NCBI RefSeq assembly: GCF_019598945.1
Contig: NZ_CP080598.1
Coordinates: 4,030,001-4,094,000 of the forward strand
Source of the DNA: Sphaerospermopsis torques-reginae ITEP-024
GTDB taxonomy: Bacteria; Cyanobacteriota; Cyanobacteriia; Cyanobacteriales; Nostocaceae
DNA length: 64,000 bases
Direction: 5' to 3'
The notes under the pieces are model-generated. The model had not been told where the DNA came from. It was given only the letters and a program-made list of their open reading frames with translations, and did not search any database. The position numbers and the translations under genes were made by a program. Positions within the stretch are counted from its first letter, which is position 1. Every line of letters starts with the position of its first letter. This document shows positions 51,046 to 59,849 of the stretch, in pieces.

Positions 51046-51816
51046 ATGGAGGCGCGGGTACAAAAAATTATTTCTCAATGGGGTATAGCCTCACGTCGTG
51101 AAGCTGAGGAGATGATTAAGCAATCACGAGTGAAGATAAATGGGATTGTGGCACATTTAGGTCAAAAAGTCGATCCCCAACGAGACACTATTTGCATTGA
51201 TGGTAAACCTGTTTCTCACAGCGATCGCCCAGCTTTAATCTATTTGTTACTCAACAAACCCGCTGGAGTGGTTTCCACTTGTGATGATCCCCACGGCAGA
51301 ACTACGGTTTTGGATCTATTACCCGAAAATTTACACAAGGGTACTGGTATTCACCCAGTGGGGCGTTTAGATGCTGACTCTACCGGGGCATTAATATTAA
51401 CAAATGATGGGGACTTGACATTTGCGCTAACTCATCCTAGTCATAATATTTCTAAGACATATCATGTTGTGGTTAAAGGACATCCCCCAGAAGCAGTTCT
51501 GAAGATGTGGCGTGAAGGTGTTGTACTAGAAGGGAGAAAAACACGACCTGCTAAAGTACGTTTGATTGAACGTTTGGCAAACCAAAGCAAATTAGAAATA
51601 ATTTTGCAAGAGGGTAGAAATCGTCAGATTCGCCGTGTAGCTGAACAGTTAGGATATCCTGTAATCCAACTGCATCGCACTGCAATCGGTTCAATTCAAT
51701 TACAAATACCAAAAGCTGGTTTTATCGGTGCTGGTGACTATCGTCATCTCACCCCAGAGGAAATTATTTTTTTAAAGAATCAGTTCAATAATGGACAATT
51801 AACAATGAACAATTGA
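51046..51816 (+). CDS. rRNA pseudouridine synthase, RsuA/RluB family
   Basis: A 256-residue enzyme that converts uridine to pseudouridine in rRNA. S4 RNA-binding domain at 1-60 (VQKIISQWGIASRREAEEMI); catalytic Asp109 in HPVGRLDADSTGALILTNDG; QEGRNRQIRRVAEQLGYPV and LHRTAIG complete the family pattern. It is nearest RluB. The last residues (NNGQLTMNN) and stop lie in a CAATTAACAATG-type repeat, so the C-terminus is probably extended by it. Confidence 0.93.
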   Translation: MEARVQKIISQWGIASRREAEEMIKQSRVKINGIVAHLGQKVDPQRDTICIDGKPVSHSDRPALIYLLLNKPAGVVSTCDDPHGRTTVLDLLPENLHKGTGIHPVGRLDADSTGALILTNDGDLTFALTHPSHNISKTYHVVVKGHPPEAVLKMWREGVVLEGRKTRPAKVRLIERLANQSKLEIILQEGRNRQIRRVAEQLGYPVIQLHRTAIGSIQLQIPKAGFIGAGDYRHLTPEEIIFLKNQFNNGQLTMNN

Positions 51817-51907
51817 CAATTGCCTCTTCCTAAAAGTCAGAATCTTGAAAAACCGGAATTTTTGGCTTTTTTAACCTGGAAATGGGGGATTTTCAACCTT
51901 GAATAAC

Positions 51908-51946
51908 ACAATTATCAATTGTCAATTGTTAATTATCAATTGATAA
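51908..51946. repeat. CAATTATCAATTGTCAATTG repeats
   Basis: Self-complementary AATTATCAATTGTCAATTG units lie upstream of the RodZ-like gene, about 50 bases before its start. They can fold into hairpins. Confidence 0.8.
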
Positions 51947-51996
51947 AGCGGATACCTATTAATGATTAAGTTGAGTTAAGGAGTGGAATAAAAATT

Positions 51997-52815
51997 ATGA
52001 AATGGTTAAGAAAAAAAGACAACCAGCCCAGTCAACCATCCATAGAACAACAACAGGCGGAAAAATTAGCGCAAATGGGGGCTAAACTCGCCGCTTTACG
52101 TCAACAAAAGGGTTTATCTATGGATGAAATTGTGTTAACCACTAGAATTCCTCGCAGACTATTAACAGCGATTGAATCAGGTGATTTAACCGATTTACCA
52201 GAACCTATTTATATTCAGGGTTTAATCAGGCAATTTGCTGATGCACTGGGGGTGAAGGGGGCAGAATTTGCCAGCCATTTTCCTCTTGGTTCTCAAAAAG
52301 TCAGTTTTCAAAGCAACTGGCAACCTCAACCTTTGTTTCAACTACGTCCTCTTCATCTTTACCTGCTTTACATTTTCGTCATAGTATGCTCTGTAACTGG
52401 GTTATCTCAGTTATTGAATCAAACTACTGTAGAAGCAAACAATAGCCAAAATCAACCAAAAACGCCAACAGGTGACAATTTAACACCTCAGAAACTGCAA
52501 GCCAAGGATTTAAAGGCAATTCCATCTGATATCAACAGTTCAGAAACTGAAACTGTAGAAATTGGTGTTACCTTGCAGTCCTCATCTTGGATTCGTATTG
52601 TCGCTGATGGTAAAACTGCGTTTGAGGGAGTTCTACCAAAAGGATCTCACCGCAAATGGAAAGCTGCTGAAGAACTGACCGTAAAAACTGACAATGCCGG
52701 GGGTGTGTTGATGAGCGTTAATCAGCAACAACCGAAACAAATGGGACAACCAGGGAAATTTCAGGAAGTCAGCATTGCCGCTCAGGTCAGGTCTGGAAAC
52801 GTCGTGCGCCAGTAG
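51997..52815 (+). CDS. RodZ-like protein: HTH domain, membrane helix, DUF4115
   Basis: A 272-residue bitopic membrane protein. Residues 25-90 are a Cro/XRE-like helix-turn-helix (LAALRQQKGLSMDEIVLTTR, IPRRLLTAIESGDLTDLPEP). One membrane helix is at about 119-137 (LHLYLLYIFVIVCSVTGL). A Gln/Asn/Thr linker precedes a C-terminal beta domain of the DUF4115 kind (LQSSSWIRIVADGKTAFEGV, LPKGSHRKW). This is the layout of RodZ, which tethers MreB in cell-shape control; no mreB is nearby. The Shine-Dalgarno AAGGAG is at about 51978. Confidence 0.88.
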   Translation: MKWLRKKDNQPSQPSIEQQQAEKLAQMGAKLAALRQQKGLSMDEIVLTTRIPRRLLTAIESGDLTDLPEPIYIQGLIRQFADALGVKGAEFASHFPLGSQKVSFQSNWQPQPLFQLRPLHLYLLYIFVIVCSVTGLSQLLNQTTVEANNSQNQPKTPTGDNLTPQKLQAKDLKAIPSDINSSETETVEIGVTLQSSSWIRIVADGKTAFEGVLPKGSHRKWKAAEELTVKTDNAGGVLMSVNQQQPKQMGQPGKFQEVSIAAQVRSGNVVRQ

Positions 52816-53042
52816 GGCTGGTTTAACCAAGTATTAAATTTATCAGTGGCATACAACACAATATAAGAAACATTGCTGTTATCTGCCAATGTCATCTACT
52901 ACACATAACTAAAAATAGCTATGTTTCCTTGAGACTGCTAATTAGGTTAAACCAATCCCTACTAACCATGAGGTTTTGAGTACGGAATGGAAATTCCTGC
53001 TTTATACTACGCACCCAGAAAAAGTTCATCAGGAAAAGTTAA

Positions 53043-54551
53043 TCATGAACTTATGGGAGCGCGTCCATAAAGATTGGTGAGAATTTTCAAGCGATCGCTT
53101 AATTCCTTGGTCAAAACCTCTTGCTGATAACGCCATTCCCAATTACCCTCAGCCGTACTGGGATAATTCATTCTGGCTTGAGTTCCCAATCCCAAAACAT
53201 CTTGTAAAGGAATAATCGCTTGATTAGCGACGGAACTCAAAGCTAGACGAATTAAATCCCAGTTTATACCATCAGGGCTGATATTTCCCAAATATAACAA
53301 TAAATTTTGCTTTTCGTAATCATTCGTAGTATTAAACCAGCCTAGACTTGTGTCATTGTCGTGAGTGCCAGTGTAAACTACAGCATTACGGGGATAGTTA
53401 AAAGGTAAAAACGGATTACCAGGATCTGAACCAAAGGCAAATTGTAATACCTTCATCCCCGGAAACTCAAAGCGATCTCGTAGTGCTTCCACCTCTTCTG
53501 TAATAATCCCCAAATCTTCGGCTAATATGGGTAATTTTCCCAGTTTTTGTTTAATAACTGCAAAAAATTCTCCCCCTGGTGCTTTGATCCATTCTCCATT
53601 GATAGCGGTTTCTTCTCCTTGGGGTACAGCCCAATAAGCCTCAAACCCTCGGAAATGGTCAATCCGAATGATATCAACATAATCCAGCATAGCCTCAAAA
53701 CGTTCCACCCACCATTTAAAGTCCTGCTTTTGCAACTCTTCCCAGTTGTAAACCGGGTTGCCCCATAATTGACCGGTGGCACTAAAATAATCTGGTGGAA
53801 CTCCTGCCATTAAAGCCGCCGCACCTGTTTCTTCATCCACAGCAAAAAACTCAGGATTTGCCCATACATCAGCACTATCATGAGCGACGTAAATGGGGAT
53901 ATCACCAATAATATCTACACCATTTTGATTAGCATAGTTCTTGAGTTCTGACCATTGACGGAAAAACTCATACTGAATGAACTTGTAATAAAATATTTCT
54001 TGTGTTAACTCGTGTTCCATCCGAGCTAATGCTGTGGGTTCTCTTTTTGCCAGTTCTAGTTCCCAAGTGTACCAACTTGCTCCATTGTGGGCATCTTTGA
54101 GCGCCATGAATAAAGCGTAATTATTCAGCCAATAGCCTCTGGTGTTGCAAAAAGTGTGAAAAGCTTTTCTTTGAATAGCGGTGGCGTGATGTTTAAAATT
54201 TTCGCAAGCTTTTTTGAGCAGATTGGTTTTAATGGGAATAACTCGCTCAAAATCCACCTTATCAGCGGGAAATTCTGGTAAATTAGCAAAATCTTCTTCA
54301 GATAACAAACCTTCATTTACCAGCTTATCTGGACTAATCAGTAAGTGATTTCCCGCCATTGCTGAGTAGCACATATAAGGAGAATTACCATAACCAGTAG
54401 GTCCTAAAGGTAAAACTTGCCAATATTGCTGGTAGCTATCTTTGAGAAAATCAATAAAATGATAAGCTTTATCACCTAAATCCCCAATCCCGAAACGACT
54501 GGGGAAACAAGTTGGATGCAGTAAAATTCCGCTTGATCTAGGAAAAGGCAT
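53043..54551 (-). CDS. malQ: 4-alpha-glucanotransferase
   Basis: A 502-residue glycoside hydrolase family 77 amylomaltase that moves alpha-1,4-glucan segments during glycogen/maltodextrin metabolism. Clear family text: RSSGILLHPTCFPSRFGIGD, YWQVLPLGPTGYGNSPYMCY, GDIPIYVAHDSADVWANPEF, IDHFRGFEAYW (acid/base region), LAEDLGIITEEV and VYTGTHDNDT. All three catalytic acids are in place. It is a single-gene unit; the upstream region is the 557-base gap described below. Confidence 0.97.
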   Translation of the reverse strand: MPFPRSSGILLHPTCFPSRFGIGDLGDKAYHFIDFLKDSYQQYWQVLPLGPTGYGNSPYMCYSAMAGNHLLISPDKLVNEGLLSEEDFANLPEFPADKVDFERVIPIKTNLLKKACENFKHHATAIQRKAFHTFCNTRGYWLNNYALFMALKDAHNGASWYTWELELAKREPTALARMEHELTQEIFYYKFIQYEFFRQWSELKNYANQNGVDIIGDIPIYVAHDSADVWANPEFFAVDEETGAAALMAGVPPDYFSATGQLWGNPVYNWEELQKQDFKWWVERFEAMLDYVDIIRIDHFRGFEAYWAVPQGEETAINGEWIKAPGGEFFAVIKQKLGKLPILAEDLGIITEEVEALRDRFEFPGMKVLQFAFGSDPGNPFLPFNYPRNAVVYTGTHDNDTSLGWFNTTNDYEKQNLLLYLGNISPDGINWDLIRLALSSVANQAIIPLQDVLGLGTQARMNYPSTAEGNWEWRYQQEVLTKELSDRLKILTNLYGRAPISS

Positions 54552-54851
54552 AGTTAATAGTCAAGATGAGTAGATTGTTTACTTACATAAATGTTAGATT
54601 TAACATTTAATTGATTTTTTAGCGACACTCAAGGAAAAATATGTTGATTCTTAACAATTTATTGCATCTCAAGGACGGTAATAAAATATATCGTAGTATA
54701 ATAGTTAATACATAAAAATTAGAGTATAAAATAAACAGACAACTTATCAAAAAATCGAAAAATTTTCATTGTCGGCTTGACACAGCAATAATTTCTACAG
54801 TTAAGTTTCTGTCTCAGCAGTTACAATTGATTCTTTGTCGAGGACTGATTT

Positions 54852-54947
54852 ATGAGTATTAAAATCGCACAATGGCGACCTGAGTATGAAACAGGCAAGC
54901 GTATCCCATTTTTTGACAGATTGGCTGATTCATCACATCAAAGATAA
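54852..54947 (+). pseudogene. Possible remnant of a hemerythrin-like gene start
   Basis: An ATG with a GAGGA site 8 bases upstream opens a 31-residue frame that begins MSIKIAQWRPEYETG. The W-x(3)-Y-x(2)-G opening is that of bacteriohemerythrin domains (next expected: iD-x-QH). Here it breaks off into KRIPFFDRLADSSHQR and a stop, without the metal ligands. I read it as a truncated gene start; similarity is from memory and short. Confidence 0.35.
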
Positions 54948-55029
54948 GGATCAAAAAATGAGTGCCTTTCTGAGACAAAAACGGCAAAAAAAGATGAAAT
55001 TCAATCCTAAGCATCTCAATAAACGTACT

Positions 55030-55073
55030 GCTGGGGATGTATAAACCCCAGCCGACATCGTGGAGGCTGGGGT
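55030..55073 (+). promoter_or_regulatory. Two mutually exclusive hairpins before the Nudix gene
   Basis: GCTGGGG (55030-55036) can pair with CCCCAGC (55046-55052), or ACCCCAGCC (55045-55053) can pair with GGCTGGGGT (55065-55073). The middle strand is shared, so only one stem can form. It ends 35 bases before the Nudix start. No T-run follows. It could be a small RNA switch or the folded end of an IS200/IS605-type element; neither is shown. Confidence 0.4.
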
Positions 55074-55108
55074 AGTTCATATTAGATGAAGCTACTTAAA
55101 AATTGACA

Positions 55109-55549
55109 ATGACTTACAGAAATCCTGCTCCTACCGTTGATATTATTATTGAATTAATTGATCGACCTCATCGCCCGATCATTCTGATTGAAAGACATAA
55201 TGAACCTTTAGGATGGGCTATTCCCGGAGGGTTTGTAGATTATGGTGAACCTGTGGAAGTGGCAGCACGCAGGGAAGCTGAGGAAGAAATAGGTTTAAAA
55301 ATAGAGTTAATTGAGCAGTTTTTGGTTTATTCTGATCCTAGTCGTGATTCTCGTCAACATACAATTAGTATTGTATTTTTGGCAACTGCGACGGGTGAAC
55401 CTGTAGCGGGTGATGATGCTAAGGGTGTAGGTGTTTTTGAGCCTTGGTGTCTACCGATTAACTTATGTTTTGACCATGACCGGATTTTGCGGGATTATTT
55501 CCGGTATCGTAATTATGGGATTCGTCCACGGTTGGGATTTGGGAAATGA
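55109..55549 (+). CDS. Nudix hydrolase, ADP-ribose-pyrophosphatase-like
   Basis: A 146-residue Nudix enzyme from the ATG at 55109 (a TTG at 55103 is the alternative). The Nudix box is complete from Gly41 to Leu63 ([20 protein letters not shown] then IGL), with Glu47, Arg55, Glu56, Glu59 and Glu60. The context [20 protein letters not shown] with PLGWAIPGG resembles ADP-ribose pyrophosphatases or the Nudix part of NrtR-type regulators, but no DNA-binding domain is present. Substrate is open. Confidence 0.92.
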   Translation: MTYRNPAPTVDIIIELIDRPHRPIILIERHNEPLGWAIPGGFVDYGEPVEVAARREAEEEIGLKIELIEQFLVYSDPSRDSRQHTISIVFLATATGEPVAGDDAKGVGVFEPWCLPINLCFDHDRILRDYFRYRNYGIRPRLGFGK

Positions 55550-55698
55550 ACCACGTATCGGATAATTATTGTAAAATATCATGCTGTGTAAGGATTAAGG
55601 ATACAGAATACAAGATTCAGAACAAATGAGAGTTTTCGAGTTATTGGTTGTTGATAAAAAAACTTGCTTCTGGAGGTTTCTTGCTACAAACAAATATT

Positions 55699-55735
<37 letters not shown>

Positions 55736-55785
55736 TACCAGACTGTTTTATACTCAATTCTCTCCAACCCTAAATAGGAGTATAT

Positions 55786-56628
55786 ATGGAGCCAATTATT
55801 GCTATAGTTTTAGCACTCATAGGTTATGCTTTAGGATCTGCAAAACTGGTTAATCAAGGTAATGAAGCTCTAGTTGAACGATTGGGAAAATATCATCGAA
55901 AACTGAAACCAGGACTTAATTTCATTGTTCCCTTTCTTGATCAAATTGTCATGGAAGATACCACCAGGGAACAGATTTTAGATGTTAAGCCCCAGAATGT
56001 CATTACTAAAGATGGTATTTACATGGAAATAGATGCAGTCGTTTACTGGCGCATTGTCGAGATAGAAAAAAGCTTTTATGCAGTTGATGATTTGCAACAG
56101 GCACTTTCAAATTTAGCTACAACTACAGTGAGGGAAATTATAGCCCAGAAAACTGTAGAGGAAACTAATATGTCTAGAGCAGATATGGACAAAAGCATAT
56201 TAGATCAATTAAATCCAACTTCACGGACTTGGGGAGTCGAAATTCTGCGGTTGGATTTTCAGCGAATTACACCCCCTGAAAGTGTACAGAAGTCAATGGA
56301 AGAGGAAAGAGCCGCAGAAATTAGAAAACGGGCGGTAATCGCTGCTGCTGAAGGTGAGAGACAAGCAGCTATTAAGAAAGCGGAAGGAACTAAGACTTCA
56401 ATGGAAATTATTTCTGAAGCTATACGTTCCCATCCCGAAAGCAAAGATATTTTAAGATATCTTGTAGCTCAAGATTATGTACAAGCCAGTCAAAAATTGG
56501 GCGAAAGTAATAACGCTAAAATTGTGTTTGTAGATCCAGCTAATTCTACAGATATGTTCCAAGAATTAATTGCTGAATCTATTACTAAAGAAGATGATGG
56601 TAAAACTTCTGGTAATGGCAAGAATTAA
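55786..56628 (+). CDS. SPFH/band 7 (stomatin-like) membrane protein
   Basis: A 280-residue stomatin/prohibitin-type protein, anchored by an N-terminal hydrophobic segment (IIAIVLALIGYALGSAKL). The band 7 domain follows (VERLGKYHRKLKPGLNFIVP, TKDGIYMEIDAVVYWRIVE) and then a long Ala/Glu/Arg helix (EEERAAEIRKRAVIAAAEGE). Such proteins form large rings in membranes and affect protease or channel partners. An NfeD-type partner is often adjacent; none is seen here. Confidence 0.93.
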   Translation: MEPIIAIVLALIGYALGSAKLVNQGNEALVERLGKYHRKLKPGLNFIVPFLDQIVMEDTTREQILDVKPQNVITKDGIYMEIDAVVYWRIVEIEKSFYAVDDLQQALSNLATTTVREIIAQKTVEETNMSRADMDKSILDQLNPTSRTWGVEILRLDFQRITPPESVQKSMEEERAAEIRKRAVIAAAEGERQAAIKKAEGTKTSMEIISEAIRSHPESKDILRYLVAQDYVQASQKLGESNNAKIVFVDPANSTDMFQELIAESITKEDDGKTSGNGKN

Positions 56629-56635
56629 TAATTAA

Positions 56636-56730
56636 GTTATCAGTTATCAGTTATCAGTTATCATTTATCACTCTCTCACTGTCACCTGTCACCTGTAACC
56701 TGTCACCTGTCACCTGTCACCTGTCACCTT
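56636..56730. repeat. (TTATCAG)n and (TCACCTG)n arrays running into folP
   Basis: (TTATCAG)n at about 56636-56662, then CACTCTC units, then (CACCTGT)n at about 56680-56730. The last array overlaps the 3' end of folP and encodes its last six residues and stop. Confidence 0.9.
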
Positions 56731-57567
56731 CCTATAGATAGCATCAGCAACTAGGGAGACATCACGCATTTCGGCAACATCATGAACTCGGAGGATATCA
56801 GCACCATTAAAAATGGCAGCACAACAGGCTGCTGCTGTTCCCCAAACTCTGGCTTTTGGTTCTGGTTGATTTAAAATTTTGCCAATAAAACTTTTGCGGG
56901 ATGCTCCCACTAAGATGGGACACTTTAGGGTTTTGAATGTTGGCAAACTGCGAATAATTTCTAAATTCTGATCATAATTTTTCGCAAAACCAATACCTGG
57001 ATCAATAATAATTTTTTCCTGTTGAATACCCGCTGTAATTGCGGCTTTTATTTGTTGGGATAAAAAACTATAAATTTCCCCCATCAAATCTTGATAATCT
57101 GTATGTTGTTGCATTGTTTGGGGAGTTCCCCGAATGTGCATTAACATGATTGGTACATCTAATTTGGCTACTGTTGGCAACATTTCTGGATCATAAGTAC
57201 CACCAGAAATATCATTAACAATATCTGCCCCAGCTTCTACAGCAGCTTGAGCTACTTCTGCTCTAGTTGTGTCTACAGAAATGGGAATAGTAATTTTTGG
57301 TCTAATGACTTGCAAAACCGACAGCACCCGATCAAGTTCTTCTGTGAGGGTGATTTGTTCTGCTCCTGGTCTGGTTGATTGACCACCGATATCAATAATT
57401 TCAGCACCAGCGTCTACCATTGTTTGCGCTTGAGCTAAAGCGGCTGAAGTTGTATTAAATAGACCACCATCACTAAAACTGTCTGGGGTGACATTTAAAA
57501 TTCCCATTAAATAGGTCTGTTGTCCCCAAGTAAAGCAACGTTCTCTAATAATTAATTGATTCAACAT
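56710..57567 (-). CDS. folP: Dihydropteroate synthase
   Basis: FolP joins p-aminobenzoate to the pterin pyrophosphate in folate synthesis and is the sulfonamide target. The 285-residue TIM-barrel has both signatures: GILNVTPDSFSDGG and IIDIGGQSTRPGA. Downstream are NDISGGTYDPEMLP, IIDPGIGFAKNYDQNLEIIR and LVGASRKSFIGKI. The C-terminal KVTGDR and stop are read from the CACCTGT heptamer array. The natural end is probably near VADAIYRK. Confidence 0.97.
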   Translation of the reverse strand: MLNQLIIRERCFTWGQQTYLMGILNVTPDSFSDGGLFNTTSAALAQAQTMVDAGAEIIDIGGQSTRPGAEQITLTEELDRVLSVLQVIRPKITIPISVDTTRAEVAQAAVEAGADIVNDISGGTYDPEMLPTVAKLDVPIMLMHIRGTPQTMQQHTDYQDLMGEIYSFLSQQIKAAITAGIQQEKIIIDPGIGFAKNYDQNLEIIRSLPTFKTLKCPILVGASRKSFIGKILNQPEPKARVWGTAAACCAAIFNGADILRVHDVAEMRDVSLVADAIYRKVTGDR

Positions 57568-57579
57568 TATTTACCTAAA

Positions 57580-57722
57580 ATTGGGCATTGGGCATTGGGC
57601 ATTGGGCGATTCAATTTTGGATTTTGGATTTTGGATTTTGGATTGTTTTGATTATCTTCAATCTAAAATCTAAAATCTAAAATCTAAAATCTAAAATTTT
57701 CTGCCTTTTGCCTTTTGCCTTG
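57580..57722. repeat. Four different heptamer arrays between tpiA and folP
   Basis: In order: (TTGGGCA)n, (TTTTGGA)n, (AATCTAA)n and (TTGCCTT)n. The second and third are complementary (GGATTTT and AAAATCT/C), so the region can fold back on itself. They fill nearly the whole gap. Confidence 0.9.
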
Positions 57723-57723
57723 G

Positions 57724-58449
57724 TTATTGATAATTGACAATTCTGGCAAAACTATCAGCTTCTAAACTTGCACCGCCGACGAGAGCGCCGTCAATTTCTG
57801 GTTGTGCCATGATTTCATCAATATTATTGGGCTTGACTGAGCCGCCATATTGAATTGATACGTGAGGATTCGTTAATTGAGAGCGAATTAAACCTATGAC
57901 TCGATTTGCTTCTGTGGCTTCACAGGTGTCACCAGTACCAATCGCCCAAATTGGTTCATAAGCAATAATCAAGTTAGTTTGATCAACATCTACTAAGTCT
58001 TTTTCTAACTGGGTGCTAATCAGTTTTTCGGTTTCCCCTGCGTCTCGTTGCTGTTTGGTTTCACCAACGCAGAGAATGGGTGTAAGTCCGTATTTTTGGG
58101 CTGCTTTGAGGCGGAGATTTACTGTTTCATCTGTTTCACCAAAATATTGTCGTCTTTCGCTGTGTCCAATGATGACATATCGCACACCGACTTCTGTGAG
58201 CATGGGAGCAGCAATTTCACCCGTGTAGGCTCCATTTTCTTCCCAGTGAACGTTTTGTGCGCCCAAGTTGACACGGCTACCGTGTAAATATTTGGACATT
58301 ACACTTAAATCTGTGAAGGGAGGACACAATATTACCTCTCTTTCTGAGGGTGTTTCCTCTAGGTGAGGCAGAAATCCGCGTAGGAAGTTTTCTGATTCTG
58401 CCTGGGTTTTGAACATTTTCCAGTTGCCGGCAATAACTATTTTTCGCAC
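57724..58449 (-). CDS. tpiA: Triose-phosphate isomerase
   Basis: TpiA interconverts dihydroxyacetone phosphate and glyceraldehyde-3-phosphate in glycolysis and the Calvin cycle. The conserved N-terminus ([13 protein letters not shown]) is reached from a GTG at 58447-58449, giving 241 residues. The frame extends to a TTG at 58462-58464, five residues longer; no ATG is available. Catalytic Lys (GNWKM), His (IIGHSERR) and Glu ([11 protein letters not shown]) are intact, as are the YGGSV and GALVGGASL phosphate loops. No ribosome binding site is obvious for either start. Confidence 0.96.
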   Translation of the reverse strand: MRKIVIAGNWKMFKTQAESENFLRGFLPHLEETPSEREVILCPPFTDLSVMSKYLHGSRVNLGAQNVHWEENGAYTGEIAAPMLTEVGVRYVIIGHSERRQYFGETDETVNLRLKAAQKYGLTPILCVGETKQQRDAGETEKLISTQLEKDLVDVDQTNLIIAYEPIWAIGTGDTCEATEANRVIGLIRSQLTNPHVSIQYGGSVKPNNIDEIMAQPEIDGALVGGASLEADSFARIVNYQ

Positions 58450-58464
58450 AGGTGATTTTGTCAA

Positions 58465-58573
58465 GATGCTAACGCTACTAGATCAATTTTTAACTGTACT
58501 ACTTTTTCGGACATTCCTTGTCCACCGATAGGGGAAAGTGCTGTGGTTTCGCGCAAAGGCGTAATCGCTATAA
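58465..58573 (-). pseudogene. Open fragment directly upstream of tpiA, cut by a MITE-like element
   Basis: On the minus strand the frame from 58573 to a stop at 58461-58463 reads IAITPLRETTALSPIGGQGM and [16 protein letters not shown], and looks like normal coding sequence. Its upstream side is interrupted by the element at 58574-58745, on the far side of which another gene ends. I do not recognise it. It could be the last part of a lost gene or a small ORF starting at the internal Met. Confidence 0.35.
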
Positions 58574-58745
58574 GAGGATGTTTTAAAAGTCCCTGAGAGT
58601 GTATCAAATATTTTTTACCCCTCCCTAACCCTCTCCTTGTGAAGGGGAGGAAACTGGATTTTCTTGTTTCCCCCCTTGATAATGGGGGATTAAGGGGGGT
58701 AAAAATGTGATTAAAATCACGGGATACCACTTTTCAAACATCCTC
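58574..58745. mobile_element. MITE-like element, copy 2 (172 bp)
   Basis: It begins GAGGATGTTTTAAAAGT and ends ACTTTTCAAACATCCTC, inverted with one mismatch in 17. As in copy 1 (19685-19868), GTGTATCAAATATTT follows near the left end, and C-rich and G-rich arms lie in the middle (CCCCTCCCTAACCC and GGGGGATTAAGGGGGG). ATCACGGGAT lies near the right end. No coding capacity. Confidence 0.75.
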
Positions 58746-58760
58746 TCACACAAAAATCCT

Positions 58761-59582
58761 CTAAACTTTCTTCATGACCTGAAAAGCTGAAATATAAGAA
58801 ATATTAATCCTTCCTCCATAAAGCTGATCAATCTTTTGTTTTAACCCCGTAAATAAACCTTCTCTGATTCCAGCTTCTAATTTTAAATAAGGTGAAAGCG
58901 TACCTAACAATAATAAATAATCGTCAACACTATAAGTTACTTCACAGATTATATGACCAGAAACTAAGTTTGTGAATTTTCCTGAATCAATGGCTTTTCC
59001 TCCAAAGGATTTAACTATTTTTTCTTGATCTGTTACATCTTCATATCTGGCTGAGTATGGAGCATAAATTTTATAAATTTCATGCAAATTTTGGTATACT
59101 TCATAATCAGGTTGGGGTGTCATGTTCCACAACAAAATTAAAGCCCCATCATCTCTTAAAGCAGCAGCGGCTTTTTCATAAGCTGTTTCTGGGTTCATCC
59201 AATGAAAAGAAGTTGCTGCTAACACAGCATTAAATTTATTTGGTGTTAATTTCCATTCTTCAAATGTCGTTTGTTGAATTTCTACATTGGGATATGCTGC
59301 ACAGTTTTTTCTAGCAAACTGACAAGCTGCTTGACTGGGATCTAAACAAACCATTGAAAATCCTAATTTCGCAAAAGATACAGTTGCATTTCCAGGACCA
59401 CATCCTAGTTCTAAAATCTTGCTTTCAGGAGTTAGTTTAGCTATTTCTATAGCTCGGTTAATTATTTCTTTGGGATAACGTGGTCTGACTTTGTTATAAG
59501 CTGCTGCTACAGGAGAATACCAGTTTTGTCTCAGTTCTAAGTCTTGGGGATATAAATTTTTGAGTTGTTCTAATTCTTTCAT
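58761..59582 (-). CDS. Class I SAM-dependent methyltransferase
   Basis: A 273-residue methyltransferase. Motif I is ILELGCGPGNATVSFAK (about 56-72) and the next acidic strand is MVCLDPSQAA. FNAVLAATSFHWMNPE and LRDDGALILLWN are post-I motifs, of the kind in UbiE/trans-aconitate-type small-molecule methyltransferases. The N-terminus (YSPVAAAYNKVRPRYPKEII) is typical of that group. Substrate unknown. It stands alone between the MITE-like element and the divergent GTPase gene. Confidence 0.9.
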   Translation of the reverse strand: MKELEQLKNLYPQDLELRQNWYSPVAAAYNKVRPRYPKEIINRAIEIAKLTPESKILELGCGPGNATVSFAKLGFSMVCLDPSQAACQFARKNCAAYPNVEIQQTTFEEWKLTPNKFNAVLAATSFHWMNPETAYEKAAAALRDDGALILLWNMTPQPDYEVYQNLHEIYKIYAPYSARYEDVTDQEKIVKSFGGKAIDSGKFTNLVSGHIICEVTYSVDDYLLLLGTLSPYLKLEAGIREGLFTGLKQKIDQLYGGRINISYISAFQVMKKV

Positions 59583-59849
59583 GATCTATGTTATGATAAT
59601 AACTATTTGAGAAATTAAGTAGTCGTGCTAATTATAGTGCGATTATTTTAAGAGCAATTACACAAATTAAAAATAAATATATTCTATATTCATTATTCAT
59701 TCAAAAAATGCTGCCTCCCGCAACTACTCTCACTTAGGCTGAACTGAAAACTGCTATTGTTCAAACCAATGACTCGAAAACTCTAATTCATTCTGAATTC
59801 TGTATTCTGAATCCTTGCCCAAAATCCAAAATCTAAAATCTAAAATCCC
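59583..59849. other. Divergent gap upstream of the GTPase gene
   Basis: AT-rich, with an (AAATCTA)n array at 59820-59848 touching the GTPase start codon. No further gene or clear promoter is visible. Confidence 0.5.

Larger units (their letters stand above)
54552..55108. other. 557-bp gap with a gene remnant and hairpins
   Basis: It holds AT-rich upstream sequence of malQ (54552-54840), a short start-of-gene remnant (54852-54947) and a second short frame at 54957-55043 (28 residues, Lys/Arg-rich, not recognised). A pair of competing hairpins sits directly before the Nudix gene. It reads as decayed insertion or gene sequence rather than as a functional promoter region alone. Confidence 0.6.

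Noticed and set aside
54859-55080. Minus-strand 73-codon frame before the Nudix gene
   Set aside because: It runs through the two hairpins and shows no protein-like features.
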